A stretch of 37,175 nt of DNA from Allokutzneria sp. NRRL B-24872 (GTDB lineage: Bacteria > Actinomycetota > Actinomycetes > Mycobacteriales > Pseudonocardiaceae), in contig NZ_MUMH01000012.1 of NCBI RefSeq assembly GCF_002155965.1, positions 1-37,175 of the forward strand, in the 5' to 3' direction. Shown here piece by piece: positions 32,559 to 37,175 of the stretch. Below the pieces are notes generated by a model. The model searched no databases. It saw only the letters and a program-made list of their open reading frames with translations, and was not told where the DNA came from. Position 1 is the first letter of the stretch. Every line of letters begins with the position of its first letter. The position numbers and the translations under genes were made by a program.

Positions 32559-33566
32559 TCAGCGCTGCAACGTGGCCGAAGGGGTCTCGCCGTAGCGCTG
32601 GCGGTAGGCGGCGGCGAAGCGCCCGGGGTGCCAGAATCCCCATCGCGAGGCCACCTCCGTCACGGTGGTCACCGCGCTCGGGTCGGCGGCCCGCAGCTCG
32701 TCGTGCACCCTGGCCAGCCGGACCTCGCGCAGGTAGGCCATGGGCGTGGTGTCCAGGTGCCGCCGGAAACCGCCCTGCAGCGCGCGGACGCCGACACCGA
32801 CGGCCTCGGCCAGGTCCTCGACCGTGAGCGCTTCGGCGGCGTGGCCCTCGATGAGGTCGATGGCGCGCCGCACCGTCTTCGGCATCGACGCGGCCTGATC
32901 GGCGTGCAGCGCGTCGGAGAAGTTGGAGCGCTGCGCCAGCAGCAGCCCGGTGATCAGCGACTGCTCCAGGTGCTCGGCGACCAGCGGGGCGGGCGTCGCC
33001 GCGCGCTCCAGCTCGGCGCACGCCCACCGGATCTGGGCCAGCCACGCGCGGGCCTGCGGCGTGCCCAGGTCCATGCCCAGGTCGAAGCGCAGCACCCCGC
33101 GCGGCGGTCGGCCGAGCAGCTGGTGCAGCCGGCTCTCGACGGCCTCGCGGTCGAGCCGGACCACCAGCTGCGGGGTGCCGCCGTCGAGCACCATGTCCAC
33201 GTCGTCGGTCGGCCCGGGCACCGAGGCCCGGTTGGCACCCAGCACCACCTCGTGCCGCGCGCTGCGGATCACCCCGCTCCCCGATTGGGGGATCTGCACG
33301 GCGAAGAAGCCGTCGATGGCCTCGGCCTGGACGCGCACCCGCGCGCCGTAGTCGACGTAGTGCAGCCCCACGCGGCCGAACTGCGCGCCGTGCTGCCGCG
33401 CGTCCAGTCGCGCGCCCGGCCCGATCAGCTCCACCCGGTGCGGGCAGAAGGACCGGGTGATCTGCTCGCGGAAGGCGTCCAGGTCACGGGTGCGGAGCAG
33501 GGTGTGACCGTCCAGCGGGAGCCGGTGCGAAGCGCGGCGCGGTCCCGCATGTGGACCTTCGAGCAT
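32559..33566 (-). CDS. AraC-family transcriptional regulator
   Basis: The 335-aa protein has an N-terminal sensor domain of the AraC_binding_2 type (about 25-200; FGRVGLHYVDYGARV) and a C-terminal double HTH (about 240-335; ALTVEDLAEAVGVGVRALQGGF, then TVTEVASRWGFWHPGRFAAAYRQRYGE). GGAGG lies upstream of the ATG at 33566; the much longer open frame beyond is antisense to the SDR gene. It is divergent from that SDR-like gene and likely controls it. Confidence 0.92.
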   Translation of the reverse strand: MLEGPHAGPRRASHRLPLDGHTLLRTRDLDAFREQITRSFCPHRVELIGPGARLDARQHGAQFGRVGLHYVDYGARVRVQAEAIDGFFAVQIPQSGSGVIRSARHEVVLGANRASVPGPTDDVDMVLDGGTPQLVVRLDREAVESRLHQLLGRPPRGVLRFDLGMDLGTPQARAWLAQIRWACAELERAATPAPLVAEHLEQSLITGLLLAQRSNFSDALHADQAASMPKTVRRAIDLIEGHAAEALTVEDLAEAVGVGVRALQGGFRRHLDTTPMAYLREVRLARVHDELRAADPSAVTTVTEVASRWGFWHPGRFAAAYRQRYGETPSATLQR

Positions 33567-33583
33567 CCCGGTGAACCTCCCCA

Positions 33584-33603
33584 AGTGAAATGTGCACTTC
33601 ACT
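33584..33603. promoter_or_regulatory. Dyad AGTGAA-N8-TTCACT between AraC and SDR genes
   Basis: A perfect six-base inverted repeat with an eight-base spacer, 17 bases upstream of the AraC-type gene start. Candidate operator for the divergent pair. Confidence 0.45.
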
Positions 33604-33690
33604 GCGCAAACTGTATCGAGGGTGCGTCGGGGGGCTTGGCGACACCACGCCCACCGCGTCATCGTGGTGGCAGCCCAGGGAATGAGGATT

Positions 33691-34434
33691 ATGCGGGAGC
33701 TGGCCGGCAGGTCCGTTGTGGTGCTGGGCGGGTCCACCGGCACCGGGGCGACCCCCATCGGCGCCGCCGTGCTGGACGCGCTGCGCGAGGCCGGGGCGCG
33801 GGTGCTGCTCGGCGACGCCCGCCCGGACGAGCGGGTCGGCCCCGGCGTGCGCTTCGCCCGGTGCGAGCTGACCGACGACGCCCAGGTCTCGGCCTGCCTG
33901 CGGCGCGCGGCCGACGAGCTCGGCGGGCTGGACGCGGTGATCAACCTCGGCGCGAGCCCCGCCGGGCAGGGCGCGGAGCGCTTCCACTGGCTGGACTCCC
34001 TCAACTCCGGCGTGGTCAGCGCGGCGATCACGGCCCGCGCCGCCCACCGCCACCTGCGCGGAGCCGGTGGGGCGATCGTGAACCTGACCTCGGACGGCAC
34101 CGCGCGGCGCAGCCGCTGGCTGGCCCCGGTCGGCAAGGCCGCGCTGGTGGAGCTGACCAGGAGCATCGCGGCGGACTTCGCCGAGGACGGCATCCGGGTC
34201 AACTCCGTCTCCCCCGCGTGGACCTGGTCGGAGGTGCTGGACCAGTTCACCGGCGAGGCCGCCGAACCAGGTGGTACGCCGTTCCACCCGCTGGGCCGCG
34301 TCGCCGATCCGGCCGAGGTCGCCGAGGTGGTGCTGTTCCTGTGCTCGCCGTCCTCGGCCTTCATCACCGGCTCGGACTGGGCGGTCGCGGGCGGGTACAC
34401 CTCGATCGGCGCGGTCAGCGGTACGGGTTCCTGA
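33691..34434 (+). CDS. SDR-fold protein lacking the catalytic tyrosine
   Basis: The 247-aa protein has the short-chain dehydrogenase fold: glycine-rich GGSTGTGA at 13-20, NLGAS, NLTSDGTA with S134, the helix with K149 (VGKAALVELTRSIAADF), IRVNSVSPAW and the ending ITGSDWAVAGGYTS. The position of the catalytic Tyr (YxxxK) is Ala145 (APVGK), and no Tyr lies nearby, so ordinary oxidoreductase chemistry is doubtful. The start is uncertain: ATGs at 33682 and 33691 are both possible; TGAGG precedes the second. Its 3' end overlaps the convergent secreted protein gene by 20 bases. Confidence 0.85.
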   Translation: MRELAGRSVVVLGGSTGTGATPIGAAVLDALREAGARVLLGDARPDERVGPGVRFARCELTDDAQVSACLRRAADELGGLDAVINLGASPAGQGAERFHWLDSLNSGVVSAAITARAAHRHLRGAGGAIVNLTSDGTARRSRWLAPVGKAALVELTRSIAADFAEDGIRVNSVSPAWTWSEVLDQFTGEAAEPGGTPFHPLGRVADPAEVAEVVLFLCSPSSAFITGSDWAVAGGYTSIGAVSGTGS

Positions 34435-35332
34435 CGTAGCTGGAGCTCTGACCGCCCGCGTTGCCGAAGTAGTCGCGGACCACCCTGGCCGGATCGGTGG
34501 CCAGCTCGCCCCGGCCCGGCTTGTCGTTGTGGTCGTCCCAGCCCCACGGCGCGTTCGCGGCGTTGTCCTTGCCGTTGTCCCCGGCGAAGGTCCCCCACGC
34601 GTGGAAGGTCGCCGAGTCGCCGCGGTGCGCCCACAGCCCACCGACCTCGAAGATGTTGATCAGCTGGTAGCCCACCGAGCGGTCGTTGCCGCTGCTGGGC
34701 ACCTCACCGGCGCCGCGGGTCGGGTAGTAGACGATGCCGTCGCCGCCGGGGAAGTCCTTGCCGTTCCAGCGGTAGAGCCCGTGCCCTTTCGCCTCCTGAA
34801 AGGTCGACGCCCGCGCGAGGCCGTCGTGCGCGGTGGTCAGCACGGTGCCGTCGATGTTCTCGCCGCCGCTGGTGAACGGGCTGCCCGCGGGCGTGTAGGA
34901 GTAGAAGTCGCGGTGCGCCACGGTGATCATCGCGCGCAGCGTCCCCCACTGGCCGCCCTTCTCGACGACGGCGAGGACGCCCTCCAGGTCGTTCTCGTGC
35001 TCTTCGAGCGGGTTCCAGTCGCTCCAGTCACGCGGGTGGAAGAAGGCGTAGAGCAGGTAGTAGAAGTTCGCGTTCTCGGTCACCGAGTAATAGGCCGCTC
35101 CGCGCAGGTTCTGCTTTTGCTGCGCCTGGTTCTCCCAGTTGTCCTTGCCCTTCCAGTTCCCGTCGAAGTCGATGGGCGAGAGGTAATCAGCGCTGGCGTT
35201 CGAGGAATCAGTGTCCTGGTAGTGCACGGGCGCCCAGTGATAGGCCAGATCGGCGTCGCTTACAGCAGCGGAGGCCGGAGCCGGAAGGAGACTCGCCGCC
35301 AACGCGGCAACGAGGGCGAGAACAGTGCGCAC
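34415..35332 (-). CDS. Secreted protein with HENDLE motif, unknown
   Basis: The 305-aa product has a clear signal peptide (VRTVLALVAALAASLLPAPASA, about 1-22 written here only to its cleavage region). The mature part is rich in W, Y, H and D: LAYHWAPVHYQDTD, FYYLLYAFFHPRDW, EEHENDLEGVLAVV and VAHRDFYSY. The HENDLE segment recalls the HxxDxE signatures of the Vps62-like and NLP-type secreted proteins, but the likeness is loose. GGAGG before the GTG at 35332 fixes the start. Probably an exported, metal-binding protein of unknown role. Confidence 0.8.
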   Translation of the reverse strand: MRTVLALVAALAASLLPAPASAAVSDADLAYHWAPVHYQDTDSSNASADYLSPIDFDGNWKGKDNWENQAQQKQNLRGAAYYSVTENANFYYLLYAFFHPRDWSDWNPLEEHENDLEGVLAVVEKGGQWGTLRAMITVAHRDFYSYTPAGSPFTSGGENIDGTVLTTAHDGLARASTFQEAKGHGLYRWNGKDFPGGDGIVYYPTRGAGEVPSSGNDRSVGYQLINIFEVGGLWAHRGDSATFHAWGTFAGDNGKDNAANAPWGWDDHNDKPGRGELATDPARVVRDYFGNAGGQSSSYVRNPYR

Positions 35333-35404
35333 GGGACCTCCGGGGCGGACGAAGATCAAAAGAGCCTGCCAGCGGCGGGCGCTGGAGAACAGGTCCAAAG
35401 GGAC

Positions 35405-35434
35405 GCAGCTCCCGGCGAGAACGCCGGGAGCTGC
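35405..35434 (-). terminator. Hairpin terminator after the M23 peptidase gene
   Basis: GCAGCTCCCGGCG (35405-35417) pairs perfectly with 35422-35434 around an AGAA loop (TTCT in the transcript). It lies 19 bases past the stop at 35453 and before the next gene at 35332. Confidence 0.8.
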
Positions 35435-35452
35435 CCCCAGGTCCGCCGGTCG

Positions 35453-35971
35453 TCAGCAGCCGGTGCTGCTGGTGATCGAGGTGTTGCCGAAGTAGGCGAT
35501 CGCCTTGCCGTTGAGCACCGCGCGCTTGACGACGCCGTTGAGCTTCTGCTCGTAGTGCAGGTGGGGGCCGGTCGATCCGCCGGTGCTGCCGACCTTGCCG
35601 ATGATCGTTCCGGTGCTCACGCTCGCGCCCAGTGCCACGTTGAACGCGCTGAGGTGCGCGTACAGGGTCTGCCAGCCGCCGCCGTGGTCGACGACGATGT
35701 ACTTGCCGTAGCTCGAACCGCCGAGGTCGCGGCGGGTGACGACCTTGCCCGCGGCGCTGGAGCGGACGTTCTTGCCCTGGGCGTCGCCGCGCTGGAAGTC
35801 CACCGACAGCTGCGGGTTGTGGTTGGTCCGGGTGTTGGCGTTCCACACCTGCCCGCAGTCGAACGGGGTGCGCAGGTTGGGGGCGGCCGTGGCCGGGGTG
35901 GCGAGGGCGAGCAGGGTGGCGGCGCTGGTGGCCAGCGCCGCGACCGCCGTTCTGACGGTAACGGTAGCCAT
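35453..35971 (-). CDS. Secreted M23 (LytM-type) peptidase
   Basis: The 172-aa product has a signal peptide (about 1-30, ending TPATAA) and a small LytM domain with zinc ligands in [10 protein letters not shown] (His and Asp) and the PHLHYEQ motif; [21 protein letters not shown] is the conserved core. It should cut peptide bridges of the cell wall outside the cell. GAGG before the ATG at 35971 fixes the start. The 136-base leader contains a promoter-like TAGGCT and a strong hairpin. It follows the solute-binding lipoprotein on the same strand. Confidence 0.92.
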   Translation of the reverse strand: MATVTVRTAVAALATSAATLLALATPATAAPNLRTPFDCGQVWNANTRTNHNPQLSVDFQRGDAQGKNVRSSAAGKVVTRRDLGGSSYGKYIVVDHGGGWQTLYAHLSAFNVALGASVSTGTIIGKVGSTGGSTGPHLHYEQKLNGVVKRAVLNGKAIAYFGNTSITSSTGC

Positions 35972-36008
35972 CTGATCCTCACTTCTTCGGACATGCAGGG
36001 AGAGTCCG

Positions 36009-36052
36009 TCAGCGCAATCCCGCCGGCGACAGGGAATGGCGGGACGCGCTGA
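36009..36052 (-). promoter_or_regulatory. 5'-leader hairpin of the M23 gene
   Basis: Two stacked seven-base stems, TCAGCGC/GCGCTGA outside and TCCCGCC/GGCGGGA inside, with an AA/C internal loop and a 13-base apical loop. A near-perfect direct repeat TTCGGACAT-R-CAG occurs at 35986-35998 and 36070-36082 on either side. It may regulate the wall peptidase or end the upstream transcript. Confidence 0.45.
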
Positions 36053-36060
36053 TGCGAAGA

Positions 36061-36066
36061 AGCCTA
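36061..36066 (-). promoter_or_regulatory. Possible -10 of the M23 gene
   Basis: TAGGCT on the minus strand, just upstream of the leader hairpin; the -35 is not clear. Confidence 0.35.
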
Positions 36067-36107
36067 GGATTCGGACATACAGGATCGATACAAAACAAGA
36101 ACATCGT

Positions 36108-37136
36108 TCAGCTTTGAGTGACGAACTCATTCGTGAACGTGTCTTCCAGAACGACGGAAATGCGCGCTATCTCGGCGTCGAACTGCCGGAGAATGCCCGA
36201 GACCGCCTCGGCCCCGTTGATGGGGATGGCACCGTCCTGGGAAAAGGCGTCCTTGGCGTGCGCTATGGCCTGGACGTAGGTCTCGAAATCGCCGCCCGCG
36301 TACTCGCGAGGCATCTTCTCGGCGATCTCGGCGGCGGTGTGCTTGCGCATCCAGTCGAGCGTCCGGACGATCGCCCTGGTCAGCTTGCCCGCGACCACCG
36401 CGTTGTCGCCGACCCAGGTCGAGCCGGAGTAGAGCACCGTCGCGGGGTAGGTGGACACGCCGAACTCCGCGCGCACCCCGGCCGCGGTCCTGGTGTCGCT
36501 GAGCACGCGCACCCGGTCGACGCCGAAGCGCTTCTGCAGCAGGGAGAACGCGGGGTCGATCATGACGGCGGCGTCCACCTTGCCGGTTTCCATGGCCTCG
36601 ACGGCACTCGTGTCACCCCCTATGGCCTGCGCCTGGGCGTCCTCTGCGTGCAGCCCGTTGCGCACGAGGAGGTACTTGAGCAGGAAGTCCGTCGAGGAGC
36701 CCGGTCCGGTGACGCCGACCTTGGCGCCCTTGAGATCGGCGATGGAGGTGATCCGCTTGGTGGTCTTCGGCGAGACGGCGAGCACCAGCGAGGGGTAGCG
36801 CAGCATGTTCACGAACGCCTTGACCGGCTTGCGCTGCGCCTGCATCTGGATGGCGTGGTCGTAGAAGCCGCTGACCACGTCGACCTCACCGGCCTGCAAG
36901 CCCTTGAGCGCCTTCGCGCCGGACTGGAACTCCTGCAGGCGCACGTCGAGGCCCTCGTCGGCGTAGTGGCCGAGGCGCTGCGCGAGCGTGGTGGGCAGGT
37001 ACACCAGCAGCGGCAGCCCACCGACCCCGATGCGGACCACCGGCGGGCCTTCCGGCTCCTTCTCGAAACCGCAGGCGCTGGTGGTGACCGCCAGCACGGT
37101 GACAACCGCCGCCGCGACCAGTTTGCGCAGCTGCAC
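36108..37136 (-). CDS. ABC transporter solute-binding lipoprotein (NMT1/SsuA-like)
   Basis: The 342-aa protein has a lipoprotein signal with lipobox TSAC and binding-domain features of the NMT1/SsuA/TauA family: [60 protein letters not shown] and [11 protein letters not shown]. Such proteins bind nitrogen- or sulfur-containing organic compounds (sulfonates, thiamine precursors, nitrate) for uptake; the ligand is not readable. The GTG at 37136 follows GGGAGG by six bases. The permease and ATPase genes must lie upstream, beyond the right edge, or elsewhere. Confidence 0.9.
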   Translation of the reverse strand: MQLRKLVAAAVVTVLAVTTSACGFEKEPEGPPVVRIGVGGLPLLVYLPTTLAQRLGHYADEGLDVRLQEFQSGAKALKGLQAGEVDVVSGFYDHAIQMQAQRKPVKAFVNMLRYPSLVLAVSPKTTKRITSIADLKGAKVGVTGPGSSTDFLLKYLLVRNGLHAEDAQAQAIGGDTSAVEAMETGKVDAAVMIDPAFSLLQKRFGVDRVRVLSDTRTAAGVRAEFGVSTYPATVLYSGSTWVGDNAVVAGKLTRAIVRTLDWMRKHTAAEIAEKMPREYAGGDFETYVQAIAHAKDAFSQDGAIPINGAEAVSGILRQFDAEIARISVVLEDTFTNEFVTQS

Positions 37137-37175
37137 GAGCACCCTCCCCCCACCCACGAACACCCTCCCCCACGC

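Noticed and set aside
34271-36052. A 593-codon plus-strand frame over the secreted protein and M23 genes
   Set aside because: It is the antisense of two genes with signal peptides, ribosome sites and known motifs.
36108-37136. Thiamine-precursor (HMP) binding protein ThiY linked to the TenA-like gene
   Set aside because: The NMT1 family binds many ligands and the TenA-like gene is more than 22 kb away; there is no supporting thiamine gene.

Overview
The DNA is very GC-rich, uses GTG starts often, and carries several TANNNT -10 boxes placed 6-7 bases before a start codon (leaderless genes). It also has long convergent hairpins without a T tract, a treY/treZ trehalose operon, a MocR regulator and many secreted cell-wall enzymes. 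All this points to a high-GC actinobacterium, most likely of the Pseudonocardiales type. I cannot name the species from sequence alone.

Layout. 1-1600: end of an integrative element, with a near-consensus LexA (SOS) box, a tyrosine integrase and a tRNA-Leu(CAA) that is probably its attachment site. 1660-4550: two small membrane proteins of unknown role, then divergently a P-loop kinase and an ABC-2 type permease with no ATPase beside it. 4633-10746: glgX-treY-treZ, three overlapping or closely spaced genes that convert glycogen to trehalose. 10855-13043: a membrane GGDEF plus HD-GYP protein of c-di-GMP turnover, preceded by a tiny coupled ORF. 13063-18043: a TenA-like protein, a PLP decarboxylase, a Cys/Met-type PLP lyase and a divergent MocR regulator with a candidate operator. 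18077-20002: a secreted peptidoglycan amidase, followed by an unusual array of palindromes at 30-base period. 20230-23513: metX-metY and a divergent OsmC gene. Each of the two directions begins with a short leader-peptide ORF containing an (R)R(L)HVDL(C/L)R motif, and each is followed by an attenuator-like hairpin; this is the strongest regulatory find. 23619-27353: two paralogous fusions of a PD-(D/E)XK nuclease and a DUF2075 (Schlafen group 3-like) helicase, tail to tail with three bases between stop codons; this is the best candidate for a new defence-type module. 27464-31298: a GlsB-like membrane protein and the kynurenine pathway (formamidase, kynureninase, tryptophan 2,3-dioxygenase) with a divergent Lrp/AsnC regulator. 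31345-34434: a winged-helix regulator behind a 52-base palindrome, two small proteins, an AraC regulator and an SDR protein that lacks the catalytic tyrosine. 34415-37136: three secreted or lipid-anchored proteins (an HENDLE-motif protein, an M23 peptidase and an ABC solute-binding lipoprotein).

The genes form several small independent units. Trehalose synthesis from glycogen, methionine/cysteine sulfur assimilation linked to thiol peroxide defence (OsmC), and tryptophan breakdown are the three readable pathways. Functions are assigned by recognising motifs and family patterns by eye; no database search was possible.
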